A stretch of DNA of 64,000 nucleotides from JANJUO01 sp942492935 (GTDB taxonomy: Bacteria > Bacteroidota > Ignavibacteria > Kapaibacteriales > UBA2268): the NCBI GenBank assembly GCA_942492935.1, contig OW818654.1, positions 4,154,001-4,218,000 of the forward strand, written 5' to 3'. Shown here piece after piece: positions 21,086 to 30,077 of the stretch (within the stretch, counting starts at the first letter, position 1; each line of letters begins with the position of its first letter). The notes below the pieces were generated by a model. It was not told where the DNA came from and did not search any database. It saw only the letters and a program-made list of their open reading frames with translations. The position numbers were made by a program, and so were the translations under genes.

Positions 21086-21922
21086 TTGAAAAAAGTTTTA
21101 GGTATAATTGGCTCCAGAAGAAAGCTCGGTAATAGTGAAATTATCATCAAAGAAATTTCAAAAAATATACCTGTTGAACATGAATTACGTATATTACGGC
21201 TTTCTGATTTCAAAATAGATTATTGCCGAGCCTGCTATTCTTGTGTTGAAAAAAGAAAAAACTGTGTTATTGGAGATGATTTCCAAATTATAGTAGATGA
21301 AATGTGTAATGCTGATGGTTTTATCGTTGCTTCTCCAACATATTTTCTTACTGCTCACGCAAGTTTATTTCAATTACTTGACAGATTCCTGACCCTTTAT
21401 ACTTATTCCGAACAAATTTGGAATAAACCAGCGGTGGCTGTTGGTATTGCTGGAATGGCACATAAATCAGGTTCAACAGAAACAATTCTCAATCTATTTC
21501 TAAATGTTATGATGTGCAAAATCAAAGGTATAGAAATAATGCAAGGGGCATTTCCCGGAGAAATAGTTACTTTCCCAAACAATATAATACTCGCAAAAAA
21601 ATTAGCAAGTGCTTTATTCGGCGAGAAAATAGATGACGAAAAGCCAAGATGCAATATCTGCGGAAATAATTCATTTTCTTTTGAATCCAACAATAATGTA
21701 AAGTGTTTAGTTTGTAGTAATTCAGGTAAATTTGAATTAATAGATAGTACAATCAAATTTCAGATTGATAAAGTTGGTGCTGATTTATTTCTAAATGAAA
21801 ATTCTGCTCAAGAGCATAGCAAATGGCTTGGTGAAATGAAAAAGAAGTTTTTTGAAGAAATAAGCACATTTAAACAAATCAGAGATAAATATTCAAATTA
21901 TGGAATTGAAATTAAGCCGTAG
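21086..21922 (+). CDS. Flavodoxin-fold NAD(P)H/FMN reductase with zinc-ribbon-like insert
   Basis: A 278-aa protein that starts at a TTG with a weak AAGAGAT site upstream; no in-frame ATG precedes the conserved start. The N-terminal GIIGSRRKLGNSE phosphate loop and CRACYSCVEKRKNCVIGDDF segment are typical of the FMN-dependent iron-sulfur flavoprotein/NADPH reductase family, and ASPTYFLTAHASL is the family's second flavin loop. Residues about 190-220 contain CNIC...CLVC, a CxxC pair likely binding a metal. It probably catalyses flavin-dependent reduction of an unknown substrate. It lies 17 bases after uvrA. Confidence 0.82.
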   Translation: MKKVLGIIGSRRKLGNSEIIIKEISKNIPVEHELRILRLSDFKIDYCRACYSCVEKRKNCVIGDDFQIIVDEMCNADGFIVASPTYFLTAHASLFQLLDRFLTLYTYSEQIWNKPAVAVGIAGMAHKSGSTETILNLFLNVMMCKIKGIEIMQGAFPGEIVTFPNNIILAKKLASALFGEKIDDEKPRCNICGNNSFSFESNNNVKCLVCSNSGKFELIDSTIKFQIDKVGADLFLNENSAQEHSKWLGEMKKKFFEEISTFKQIRDKYSNYGIEIKP

Positions 21923-21984
21923 TATAAGTGCAAATACTCAGTCAATTTGAATATGTTTCTTATCTTACTGGTAATTAAACAACC

Positions 21985-22035
21985 GATGTACTTATAAAAT
22001 TGTTAGCCGCAATTTGTTCGTGATTTTTTCATTTA
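21985..22035 (-). repeat. Conserved intergenic motif, copy 2
   Basis: On the minus strand it reads TGAAAAAATCACGAACAAAT then GCGGCTAACAATTTTATAA and CATC, matching the motif at 17573 and 29651. It is non-coding. Confidence 0.45.
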
Positions 22036-22091
22036 AACTAAACTACATTCAACAGTCATCTAAGAAGCATTTAAAGACATAAGATATAAAA

Positions 22092-22312
22092 CCATGAAAT
22101 TCCCGTAGGGAATTAATGTTTGTAACAAAAAACCCCACACTTCGACAAGCTCAGTGCAACGCCTAACCTCCCAGAAGGGAGGAATTATATGTAAAGTCCT
22201 CCCCTTGGGGAGGATTTAGGTGGGGTTTACAACTATTCAATCCCGCTGGGATTGCTGGATTTACGGGTATTTTTATTATTACAAACATGTAATCCCTATC
22301 GGGATTTTATGG
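22092..22312. repeat. MITE-like inverted-repeat element, copy 2
   Basis: Ends are CCATGAAATTCCC...AATGTTTGTAAC and an inverted TTACAAACATGTAATCCC...TTTATGG. The interior carries a palindromic block (CTTCGACAAGCTCAGTGCAA, then GGAGGAATT...AAGTCCTCCCC), which is an inverted copy of the block at 13459-13560, so repeats are nested. The rest of the 21923-22528 gap shows no gene. Confidence 0.65.
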
Positions 22313-22528
22313 AATTTCAATTTATTATTATTTGTAAATTGTTCCAAATATACTTGATTTTTCATCCAAATTACAAAGTACAATTATAATTATAAAATAG
22401 TTGAGTAGTTACGTTTATATTAATTTAAAAAAAATAAAAATAAATTTAAAAAAAATTTGTGTAATTAGTTTTTTTTGTCTAATTTTGTAGTCCTAATTTT
22501 TTTTGTTTGTAAAAAATGTTGGTTTGAA

Positions 22529-22795
22529 ATGGCGCATCATAAGTCGGCACTGAAGAGAATAAGACAGTCGCGTAAACTGAGACTATATAACAGATTAAAT
22601 AAAAAATCTGTAAAATACGCATTGCGTGATGTACGTGAATCTAAAACATTCGAGGATGCTTTAGCAAAATTCCAAAAAGCTACAAGTATTTTGGATAAAG
22701 TAGCAGCACGCGGAGTAATTCATAAGAATAATGCATCAAATAAGAAATCCAAATTAGCAAGATACGTTTTTTCTTTAAAAGAAAAAGCTGTATAA
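22529..22795 (+). CDS. rpsT: 30S ribosomal protein S20
   Basis: An 88-aa basic protein that binds 16S rRNA in the small subunit. It begins MAHHKSALKRIRQSRKLRLYN, the conserved S20 start, so the ATG at 22529 is used rather than an upstream in-frame codon. The family's helical Lys/Arg-rich pattern continues to ASNKKSKLARYV. No clear Shine-Dalgarno is present. tRNA-Arg and rpmG follow closely, forming a translation cluster ended by a terminator. Confidence 0.96.
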   Translation: MAHHKSALKRIRQSRKLRLYNRLNKKSVKYALRDVRESKTFEDALAKFQKATSILDKVAARGVIHKNNASNKKSKLARYVFSLKEKAV

Positions 22796-22810
22796 ATTAT
22801 TTTTGGGCAC

Positions 22811-22884
22811 GCGCCCTTAGCTCAATTGGATAGAGTATCTGACTACGGATCAGAAGGTTAGAGGTTCGACTCCTCTAGGGCGTA
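22811..22884 (+). tRNA. tRNA-Arg (anticodon ACG)
   Basis: A 74-nt cloverleaf. Acceptor GCGCCCT pairs with AGGGCGT, the D arm is GCTC/GAGT, the anticodon stem TCTGA/TCAGA encloses CTACGGA, and the T arm is TAGAGG-TTCGACT-CCTCTA. Anticodon ACG (read as ICG after deamination) decodes CGU/C/A. It lies between rpsT and rpmG. Confidence 0.95.
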
Positions 22885-22920
22885 CTATATCATTATATTG
22901 GTTTTTAGGAGATTATATCA

Positions 22921-23100
22921 ATGGCAAAGAAAGAGCAAAGAATAAACATTACTTTAGAATGTACTGAAGCTAAGAACGAAGGTAAACCAGCTTCAAGATA
23001 CACAAGTTCTAAAAATAAGCAAAATACACCAAGCAGATTGGAAATTAAAAAGTATAATCCGTTTTTGAAACGTCATACTGTTCATAAAGAAATTAAGTAA
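22921..23100 (+). CDS. rpmG: 50S ribosomal protein L33
   Basis: A 59-aa protein, MAKKEQRINITLECTEAK and so on, with the L33 hallmarks RYTSSKNKQNT and LEIKKYNPFLKRHTVHKE. Only one cysteine is present, so this is the zinc-free (C-minus) form. TTAGGAG lies about 9-15 bases upstream of the ATG. A strong terminator follows 25 bases after the stop. Confidence 0.96.
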   Translation: MAKKEQRINITLECTEAKNEGKPASRYTSSKNKQNTPSRLEIKKYNPFLKRHTVHKEIK

Positions 23101-23125
23101 TTTCCTTGTAAATTTGTTTGAAAAC

Positions 23126-23150
23126 AAGCGTGCATTTAGCACGCTTTTTT
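23126..23150 (+). terminator. Rho-independent terminator after rpmG
   Basis: AAGCGTGC / GCACGCTT form an 8-bp stem with loop ATTTA, and six T residues follow. It ends the rpsT-tRNA-rpmG cluster. Confidence 0.92.
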
Positions 23151-23175
23151 CGTTTAAAATTATTTGAGATATGAT

Positions 23176-23925
23176 ATGAAATTAAAAGTTATTACAATTG
23201 ATTTTTGGAATACATTGTTCGATTCGAGCAATGGTACCAATAGAAATAAGTTAAGAAAGATTGCAATTCTCAAAGAAATTAAACCTTATGGGATTGAATT
23301 TACTGAAGAAATTTTCGATAAAGCATTGAAAGCTTCTTGGGAGTTTTTTAATAATATTTGGATGAACGAACAACGAACACCTAAGTCATTAGATACAATT
23401 GATTTTTTTTGGAACTATCTTGGATTACCACCTAACCCAGGTGCAGTTGAAAGAATAGATAGAGTATTTGCTGAATCTGCAATAGATTTTCCTCCAAAAA
23501 TCAATGATGGTGTAAAAGAAGCAATTCCAAAATTGGCAGAGAAGTTTAAATTAGGTATAATTAGCGATACTGGATTTACACCTGGAACGCTTTTAAGAGT
23601 AATTTTAGAAAATAACGGAATACTGCAATATTTTTCATCATTTTCATTTAGTGATGAAACAGGTGTATCGAAACCACACAAAGAAGCATATTTCAAAATT
23701 TTAAATGATTTAAATTGCGCTTCTGAAAATGCACTTCACATAGGTGATATTGAAAAAACAGATATTATTGGTGCAAAACAAATTGGTATGTATGCCATAA
23801 GATATACTGGTGATGTAACTGCAGTATTAAGCAAAAATAACAGCAAAGAAACACTTGCCGATTTTGAACTTAATCACTGGAATGAAATAGTTGATTCAAT
23901 TTATCAAAATCATATAGATATATAA
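23176..23925 (+). CDS. HAD-superfamily hydrolase
   Basis: A 249-aa phosphatase-like protein. The ATG at 23176 is preferred over a TTG four codons earlier. Motif I is DFWNTLFD near residue 8 (nucleophile Asp; the second Asp of DxD is replaced by the WNT form seen in many HAD hydrolases). Motif II is the LGIISDTG serine/threonine motif, motif III is the lysine in SKPHKEAYF, and motif IV is HIGDIEKTDIIGAK. The alpha-helical cap falls between motifs I and II (about 20-95). Substrate cannot be told from sequence. Confidence 0.88.
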   Translation: MKLKVITIDFWNTLFDSSNGTNRNKLRKIAILKEIKPYGIEFTEEIFDKALKASWEFFNNIWMNEQRTPKSLDTIDFFWNYLGLPPNPGAVERIDRVFAESAIDFPPKINDGVKEAIPKLAEKFKLGIISDTGFTPGTLLRVILENNGILQYFSSFSFSDETGVSKPHKEAYFKILNDLNCASENALHIGDIEKTDIIGAKQIGMYAIRYTGDVTAVLSKNNSKETLADFELNHWNEIVDSIYQNHIDI

Positions 23926-23933
23926 AAATAAAA

Positions 23934-24617
23934 TCAAAATGATTTAACAGGCAAATCTTCAGGTTGCTTAATTAATTTGAAAAAACCGTCTTTAACTGTT
24001 GCAAAATAAAATCCACGTTTATGAACTTCGTGTATCAATTTCTTTGATGCTTTTAAAGCACAGACTATTCCATAAACTTTTTTATTAGCAAAATCAGGTA
24101 AGAATTTATGAAATTTATTTACACTATTTTCTAATTGTTCTAATGCTGCTTCAGATAAATTTGTTTTTACTTCAACTATAAATGCTTCGTTTCTATTGCT
24201 GTTAGAATATGCAAATACATCAAATTCCAAAACTTCGCCACCTTTTCTAACTTCGAAATTTGGAGCAACAACATCAACTTTGAATTTTTCTTCAAGCTCT
24301 TTAGCTAAAGAGGGATATGATAAACCTTCAGCAATGTTTCCAATTGACCTACCAAGCCCACCAAGTTCTTTGCCAAGATTGGCAATCAAAGTTTCAGTTT
24401 TCTTTATTCTCTCGTCTGTTTCACGAAACTTTTCAGTTAGCATACGATCTGATTCACGTAACTGCTCATAGAAGATACGTTCCGATTCTTTCGTTTGCTC
24501 CCTCGCATCTTTGATTTGTTCACTGGTTTCTTTGATTTGTTCCCTTGTTTCTTTAAAAAGTTCTCGTGTTTCTTTGAAAAGCTCAAATAATTGCTGTACT
24601 GATAAATTGTCTTCCAT
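23934..24617 (-). CDS. Coiled-coil protein with PD-(D/E)XK nuclease-like C-terminus
   Basis: About 227 aa. The ATG at 24617 has GGTGA at good spacing; an ATG four codons upstream is an alternative. Residues 10-85 are a coiled coil made of ETREQIKETSEQIK-like repeats. The C-terminal half has the core LEFDVFAYS...EAFIVEVKT, with D and ExK in the positions used by PD-(D/E)XK nucleases. This matches the architecture of DUF3782-type proteins, which are common in cyanobacteria and Bacteroidota and have no settled function. It is convergent with the HAD gene, 8 bases away. Confidence 0.7.
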   Translation of the reverse strand: MEDNLSVQQLFELFKETRELFKETREQIKETSEQIKDAREQTKESERIFYEQLRESDRMLTEKFRETDERIKKTETLIANLGKELGGLGRSIGNIAEGLSYPSLAKELEEKFKVDVVAPNFEVRKGGEVLEFDVFAYSNSNRNEAFIVEVKTNLSEAALEQLENSVNKFHKFLPDFANKKVYGIVCALKASKKLIHEVHKRGFYFATVKDGFFKLIKQPEDLPVKSF

Positions 24618-24739
24618 TTTAATCACCATTAATTAAATTCAAATTTATAAACGTTTAAGAGTTCTTTTTATTAATTTTAATGTTACTACTTCGACAATTA
24701 ACAAAAATAAATAGAATTTTAATTTTTTTGTACTAAATT

Positions 24740-24948
24740 CCTTGAAATTCCAATATGGAATGATTGTTTGTAATAAAAAGAAAGGCCAGGAATCCAACAA
24801 GTCCGTAGGAGTTGAATGTTTGTTTGTACAAACGCTCCAAATACCGCATCCATCAATACACACCCCTTTGTCCCCTCTTTTTAGAGGGGAAATTCATTTA
24901 TTTTTTTCGTTTTTTACAAAAATTCAATCCCTATTGAGATTTTAAAGG
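24740..24948. repeat. MITE-like inverted-repeat element, copy 3
   Basis: About 209 bases with ends CCTTGAAATTCC...TTGTTTGTAA and AATCCCTATTGAGATTTTAAAGG. The interior has GTAGGAGTTGAATG and a CCCCTCTTTTTAGAGGGG palindrome. The right flank (AACTTGTTCCAATTTTACTT) is the reverse complement of the left flank of copy 1, so this copy is inverted relative to it. The rest of the 24618-25215 gap is AT-rich with nothing recognised. Confidence 0.6.
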
Positions 24949-25215
24949 AATTTCTTTTTTTTATTTTTTTAAACTTGTTCCAATTTTACTTGTTTTTCAT
25001 TCAATCAACAAAGCAGATTGATAATTATAAAACTGATGATTCGTCACTAATAATTCAATTAATTGCACATTTTTTAATATTGTATGATAATTTATAAATT
25101 TATGCTTAATTTTGTATAATGAAAAAAACTATAATTAGTTTTAATTTTCATTTATTTTGGCATTATTATTGTGTTTTGCTGTCGGATTTTTAATTTGAGA
25201 AAGATGATATATAAT

Positions 25216-26163
25216 ATGAATATTCCTAAAGATTACACTATTATCGGTATTGATGGTGGCGGTACTAAAACTCACGGTGTTCTTTTTACTGATGGTGAAG
25301 TAAAAGCTGAAATGAAAGCTGGTACTACAAGAATTGGTGCTGTTGGTGTGGGTGAATCGAGCGAAAGAACACTCAATATGATTGTAGAATTATGCAACAA
25401 AGCACAAATAGAAACCTCTGAACTTGATGCCGTTGTTATTGGTGTGGCTGGTGTTTGGCTCGAAGAAGAGAAAAAGCGTTCTGCACAATTGATAAAAACA
25501 TTAGCAAGAGGGCAAAATATAAAATTTAATGACCTGATGGTAACTTCTGATGCTGAAATTGCTTTAGAAGGTGCTTTGAATGGTGAAAATGGTATTATGG
25601 TTATTGTTGGAACTGGCTCAATTGCATTAGCAAAGTCCGATAAAAATAAACTATCACGTTGCGGTGGATGGGGCATCGAACTTGATGATGAAGGTAGTGG
25701 CGCTTGGATTGGAAGGGAAGGGCTTACTGCTGTTGTAAGAGCATTAGATGGCAGAGGCAAAGCTACAAAATTAACCGAAAAAATCGTTCATCTTTACCCT
25801 ACAATTGATATTAAAATACCAAGAACAATTGTTAAAGCTTATGCTGAAAGAGTATTTGAATATCAAAACCTTACTCCATACATAATGGAATGTGCTGAGC
25901 AAGGCGATGAAGTTAGTTTAGAGATAATTAAACGTTCTGCAAGACATTTATTGGAACTGCCTACAACTCTTATGAAAGAATTTAAAGATAATTCTGTGAA
26001 TGTTGCATTGATGGGTGGAATAATTGATGCTGATACTTTGCTTAAAAAAATGTTTGAAAAGGAAATTGCAACTGTTAGTAAATTAAAATTAGCAACTCCT
26101 GTTGGCTCAGCGATAGATGGTGCAATTATGCTGGGTATGAAAATGATTGAGCAAGATTTATAA
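25216..26163 (+). CDS. BadF/N-acetylglucosamine-kinase-like ATPase
   Basis: A 315-aa ASKHA-fold protein. The phosphate-1 loop is GIDGGGTKTHG near residue 8; the adenosine region GTGSIAL and GGWGIELDDEGSGAWIG are those of the BadF/BadG/BcrA/BcrD and eukaryote-type GlcNAc kinase family. It most likely phosphorylates an amino sugar using ATP, perhaps in cell-wall recycling; a reductase-activating role is less likely because no partner dehydratase is nearby. ATG codons at 25204 and 25216 are both possible; the second is nearer the conserved start. It sits upstream of the sigma-factor pair. Confidence 0.82.
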   Translation: MNIPKDYTIIGIDGGGTKTHGVLFTDGEVKAEMKAGTTRIGAVGVGESSERTLNMIVELCNKAQIETSELDAVVIGVAGVWLEEEKKRSAQLIKTLARGQNIKFNDLMVTSDAEIALEGALNGENGIMVIVGTGSIALAKSDKNKLSRCGGWGIELDDEGSGAWIGREGLTAVVRALDGRGKATKLTEKIVHLYPTIDIKIPRTIVKAYAERVFEYQNLTPYIMECAEQGDEVSLEIIKRSARHLLELPTTLMKEFKDNSVNVALMGGIIDADTLLKKMFEKEIATVSKLKLATPVGSAIDGAIMLGMKMIEQDL

Positions 26164-26205
26164 ATTGTTTGAAACCATATTCATATTTATAGCGTCTAAC
26201 TAAAT

Positions 26206-26778
26206 ATGAAATATGAAGAAGATATAGTATATATTAATCAAGTGCTGAATGGCAATAGTTATTCCTATTCACATTTGATTAATAAGCATAAATCCTCTAT
26301 GTTCAATCTGGCTATGAAAATTCTTAGGAATCGCGAATCTGCTGAAGAATGTGTTCAAGATGCTTTTCTAAAAGCATATAATTCATTATCAGATTTTAGA
26401 ATTAATTCTAAATTTTCTACTTGGATTTATAAAATTGTGTATAATACAGCAATTTCTGCAACAAGAAAGTATAAACCAATACAAACTGATATTTCTGAAT
26501 TTGAAGAAGTAATGGAAGACGATACTATTCTTTCTGCAATTGAAAACCTCAATAATGAAGACAAAAAGAAATACATAGATATTGCATTGTACAAGTTAGA
26601 TACTACTGACAGAGCATTAGTTATTCTCTACTATTTTGATGAAAAAAGTATTGAAGAAATATCTGATATTACAAATCTTGAAATTGCTAACATAAAAACA
26701 AAGTTGTTTCGTTCACGAAAAAAGTTATTTGTAGAATTAAAAAAATTATTAAATACAGAAATTTTTGAAATGGTGTAG
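26206..26778 (+). CDS. ECF-type RNA polymerase sigma factor
   Basis: A 190-aa sigma-70 family protein with region 2 (YSHLINKHKSSMFNLAMKIL, ECVQDAFLKAYNSL, FSTWIYKIVYNTA) and region 4 (RALVILYYFDEKSIEEISDI, then IKTKLFRSRKKL). It directs RNA polymerase to a specific regulon. The next gene begins 1 base after its stop and encodes a small two-helix membrane protein, the usual place for an anti-sigma factor. The spacing implies translational coupling. Confidence 0.92.
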   Translation: MKYEEDIVYINQVLNGNSYSYSHLINKHKSSMFNLAMKILRNRESAEECVQDAFLKAYNSLSDFRINSKFSTWIYKIVYNTAISATRKYKPIQTDISEFEEVMEDDTILSAIENLNNEDKKKYIDIALYKLDTTDRALVILYYFDEKSIEEISDITNLEIANIKTKLFRSRKKLFVELKKLLNTEIFEMV

Positions 26779-26779
26779 T

Positions 26780-27163
26780 ATGGAAGACAAATTAAAAAAA
26801 CTGATAAAGTATTCCCAAGATGAAATTTCATCTGATTTCACTTTGCGAACTATGGATACCATTTTTCTTAACAAAGCATTGCAAAGAAATAATTATAAGC
26901 CAATCATTCCTCCAATAATTTTTAAAATACTTATTGGATTTATTCTAATTTTTTTCAGTTTACTAATTGCTTATACTCCAGCAAATAATTCATCTAATTT
27001 TTATGATTTAGATGCAGTTTTAAATTATTTTGAGAATTTCATTTCAATTTTTTCAATATTTGCAAATTTGCAAATTGCTCAAATTCTTATATCAGTAAGT
27101 ATTTTAATTTTATTCTATTTCATATTGGATTTGTTTTTGCAGAAGAAATTTCATAATATATAG
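26780..27163 (+). CDS. Small membrane protein, candidate anti-sigma factor
   Basis: A 127-aa protein whose ATG at 26780 begins one base after the sigma-factor stop; a longer frame starting inside the sigma gene is less likely. A cytoplasmic N-terminal 50 residues (MEDKLKKLIKYSQDEISSDF) precede two hydrophobic helices (about 52-74 and 98-123). No zinc-finger HxxxCxxC anti-sigma motif is present. The role as membrane anti-sigma factor rests on position and topology only. Confidence 0.65.
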   Translation: MEDKLKKLIKYSQDEISSDFTLRTMDTIFLNKALQRNNYKPIIPPIIFKILIGFILIFFSLLIAYTPANNSSNFYDLDAVLNYFENFISIFSIFANLQIAQILISVSILILFYFILDLFLQKKFHNI

Positions 27164-27285
27164 TACTTCTTGCATCAACTTGAAAGCTATCACTTACTCC
27201 AGTTTTCAGTGTGTTTTGTTAAAAAATTGAGTTTGAAATAGTGAGACTAAGTTGCATTTAAAGTTAGTACACTATCTCTTGAATT

Positions 27286-27448
27286 CCCATGGGTATTGAA
27301 TTTTTGTAACACAAGAATGACCCAATAATCTAACAATTCTGTAGGAGTTGAATGTATATTAAATAACATTCAACCCGATGTAATTATTTTATTTAGGAGT
27401 ATTTGCTTGTTACAAATATGTAATCCCTCCCTAATAGGTTTTGTTAAG
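27286..27448. repeat. MITE-like inverted-repeat element, copy 4 (shorter)
   Basis: Ends are CTTGAATTCCCATGGGTATT...TTTTGTAAC and TTACAAATATGTAATCCC...TTTGTTAAG. The interior has CTGTAGGAGTTGAATGT and a matching inverted ACATTCAACCC. The remaining gap to 27636 includes a CCCCTTT/AAAGGGG palindrome and nothing coding. Confidence 0.55.
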
Positions 27449-27636
27449 AATTGAAAATAATATCTTTGAAAGCAACTTAGTATGAATCCCCCTTTTTTAA
27501 TAAAGGGGGAAAGTAAATTTTTATTTATTCTAAATCGAAGTTTCTGAAACAATTTCATAATCGCTGATTTTGACACAGCCCCATAAAGGGGTTTAATGAA
27601 TAAGCAAATCAAAAAACTAAATTTGCAAATTCTATA

Positions 27637-29529
27637 TTACTCCTCCAATGTAGATAAATTACCAGGGTCAATACCAAGTTCCTTTGCTTTGAGAACGCGT
27701 CTCATAATTTTCCCGCTTCTTGTTTTTGGTAATGAATCCATAAATTCAATTTTTTCTGGTTTTGCAATTGGACCAACTTCATGACTGACGTGCTGACGTA
27801 ATTCTTCGATTAAATGGTCAGTTTTTTCAACTCCTTGTTTGAGCATCACATAAGCATAAATAGTATTGCCCTTTACTTCGTGTGGCATACCAATTGCCGC
27901 TGCTTCTGCAACTGCATGATGGCTTACCAAAGCACTTTCAATTTCTGCAGAACCAAGACGATAACCTGATACTTTAATAACATCATCAACTCTACCAATT
28001 ATCCAAATATAACCATCTTCATCTTTTCTGGCTGAGTCCCCAGTCATATAATACCCAGGGAATTTAGACCAGTATTGTTTTACTAATCTATCAGGGTCAT
28101 TGAAAATTGTTCTAACCATTGCGGGCCATGGATTTTTAATAACAAGATATCCTTCTTCATTTGGTTTAACAGAATTGCCATCTTCATCTAAAATATCCAT
28201 AATAATTCCAGGAAATGGTCTTGTTCCTGAACCCGGCTTTAATGGAACGCAAGGCATAGGTGCAATCATAAACATTCCTGTTTCGGTTTGCCACCAAGTA
28301 TCCATAATTGGACAGTTCTCTTTTCCTATTACTTTATGGAACCACTTCCAAGCTTCAGGATTAATTGGCTCACCAACCGAACCGAGAAGTCGTAATGAAG
28401 ATAAATCGTGTCTGTTTACCCATGCATCACCAAATCTCATCAAACCTCGTAAAGCAGTAGGTGCAGTATAAAAAATATTTATACCCCATCTTTCAATTAA
28501 ACTCCACCAGCGATTTGGATATGGGAAGTTTGGTGCTCCCTCATACATAAATATTGTTCCACCATTTAGCAATGGACCATATACCAAATAACTATGCCCT
28601 GTTACCCAGCCCGGGTCGGCAGTACACCAAAATCTATCTTCATCTTTTATATCAAAAACATACTTCATAGTTGTATAAGTACCAACCATATAACCACCGT
28701 GAGTATGTAAAATTGCCTTAGGTTTTCCAGTTGTACCTGATGTGTATAAAATAAATAATGGGTCTTCAGCATCTAATTCTTCCATATTGAAAGGTTGATT
28801 GGCAATAGGAAGATTCAATAATTCATGCAACCACATATCCCTACCTATTTCCATGTTAACTGGTTGCCCAGTTCTTTTTACAACCAACACATGCTCAACA
28901 GATGCAGCTCTTTGGAGTGCTTCATCAGCAATTTCTTTTAATGGAATGATTTTACCTCTTTGGAATGCACCGTCAGCAACAATTAATACTTTAGAATGGC
29001 TATCATCGAGTCTTTCATTTAACGCTTCAACTGAAAATCCACCATAAACTACCGAATGGATTGCACCAATACTTGCACAAGAAAGCATTGCAACAACAAT
29101 TTCAGGTACTCTACCCATATAAATAGTAACTCTGTCCCCTTTTTTTACGCCTAAACTTTTCAATACATTCGCAAAACGTCTAACTTCTCTCCTTAAGGCA
29201 AAGTACGAAAAGACTTTGTTTTCACCATTTTCACCTTCCCAAACGAGAGCTAATTTGTTTTTTCTATATGTGTTTACGTGAGTATCAAGGCAATTGTATG
29301 CAATATTTGTTTTAGCACCTTCAAACCATTTAAAAAACGGCTTGTTATCATCATTCAGAACTTTGTCCCATTTTTTGAACCAGTGCAATTCATTTGCTTG
29401 CTCCTCCCAAAAGCCCTCGTAATCAGCATTTGCCTTTTCACTAAGCTCTTCCCAATTTTTGATTGTTGCGTAATCAATAACCTGATTACTTGGGTAATAT
29501 ACTTCACCAGTCATACTTTTTTCTTGCAT
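27637..29529 (-). CDS. acs: Acetyl-CoA synthetase (AMP-forming)
   Basis: A 630-aa enzyme making acetyl-CoA from acetate, ATP and CoA. The ATG at 29529 has GGAG about 7 bases upstream; a TTG two codons before is discounted. Hallmarks are the acyl-adenylate P-loop YTSGTTGKPKAI near residue 265, the DTWWQTETGM motif, YYMTGDSARKDEDGY, GRVDDVIKVSGYRLG and the acetylation-site region PKTRSGKIMRRVLK near the C-terminus. The lysine in the last motif is the one controlled by acetylation in well-studied homologues. It is a single-gene unit between repeat-bearing gaps. Confidence 0.96.
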   Translation of the reverse strand: MQEKSMTGEVYYPSNQVIDYATIKNWEELSEKANADYEGFWEEQANELHWFKKWDKVLNDDNKPFFKWFEGAKTNIAYNCLDTHVNTYRKNKLALVWEGENGENKVFSYFALRREVRRFANVLKSLGVKKGDRVTIYMGRVPEIVVAMLSCASIGAIHSVVYGGFSVEALNERLDDSHSKVLIVADGAFQRGKIIPLKEIADEALQRAASVEHVLVVKRTGQPVNMEIGRDMWLHELLNLPIANQPFNMEELDAEDPLFILYTSGTTGKPKAILHTHGGYMVGTYTTMKYVFDIKDEDRFWCTADPGWVTGHSYLVYGPLLNGGTIFMYEGAPNFPYPNRWWSLIERWGINIFYTAPTALRGLMRFGDAWVNRHDLSSLRLLGSVGEPINPEAWKWFHKVIGKENCPIMDTWWQTETGMFMIAPMPCVPLKPGSGTRPFPGIIMDILDEDGNSVKPNEEGYLVIKNPWPAMVRTIFNDPDRLVKQYWSKFPGYYMTGDSARKDEDGYIWIIGRVDDVIKVSGYRLGSAEIESALVSHHAVAEAAAIGMPHEVKGNTIYAYVMLKQGVEKTDHLIEELRQHVSHEVGPIAKPEKIEFMDSLPKTRSGKIMRRVLKAKELGIDPGNLSTLEE

Positions 29530-29650
29530 AAACAAACTCCAATATACAATAAAACAAATTAGTAAATTAATATTGTAAAAAATTTAATTTATACAAGAAA
29601 ATTGAAAATAAAAAATTATTTTTTTATATTTTTGAAATATCAATAAACAA

Positions 29651-29720
29651 TTAGTGACTAATCAGTTACAAAATGAAAGAATCACGTGCAAATTACAGCT
29701 AACTATTTTATAAATCATCT
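29651..29720 (+). repeat. Conserved intergenic motif, copy 3
   Basis: The longest copy: TTAGTGACTAATCAGTTAC, then GAAAGAATCACGTGCAAATT, ACAGCTAAC and ATTTTATAAA. It shares its core with 17573-17609 and, inverted, 21985-22035. It lies upstream of acs in a non-coding gap. Confidence 0.5.
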
Positions 29721-29733
29721 AAATTGTCATTCA

Positions 29734-30035
29734 GAACATAGTGAGGATTCTATATTCCAGTCATTCTGAATTCGTTTCAGAATCCATTAATTTGATGCTT
29801 AACTAAATTCAGCATGACACTTGTGAAAAATTACAGTCATTCCGAACAAAGTGAGGAATCCATCTTCTATTGAGATTCCGCATCAAGTGCGGAATGACAC
29901 GGAAAACAATTTGTCATTCTGGACTCGATTCAGAATCTATCTACGATTTATGTCATTTTCGAAACAAGATGTCCAACACTTTGAAAGTGTTGGACATCTG
30001 CATATATTAGATTCCGCATCAAGTAAGGGATGACA
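29734..30035. repeat. Dispersed palindromic repeat cluster
   Basis: A mosaic of short palindromic units: GTCATTC...GAATC pieces, an ATTCCGCATCAAGTGCGGAAT palindrome, and the palindrome CCAACACTTT/AAAGTGTTGG. It is the same family as the tandem array at 31.5-32.1 kb. Non-coding; peptides read from it are artefacts. Confidence 0.75.
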
Positions 30036-30077
30036 GACTTTTGTAAAGGTCTAAAATCTTCTAATTTTATTGATTTC

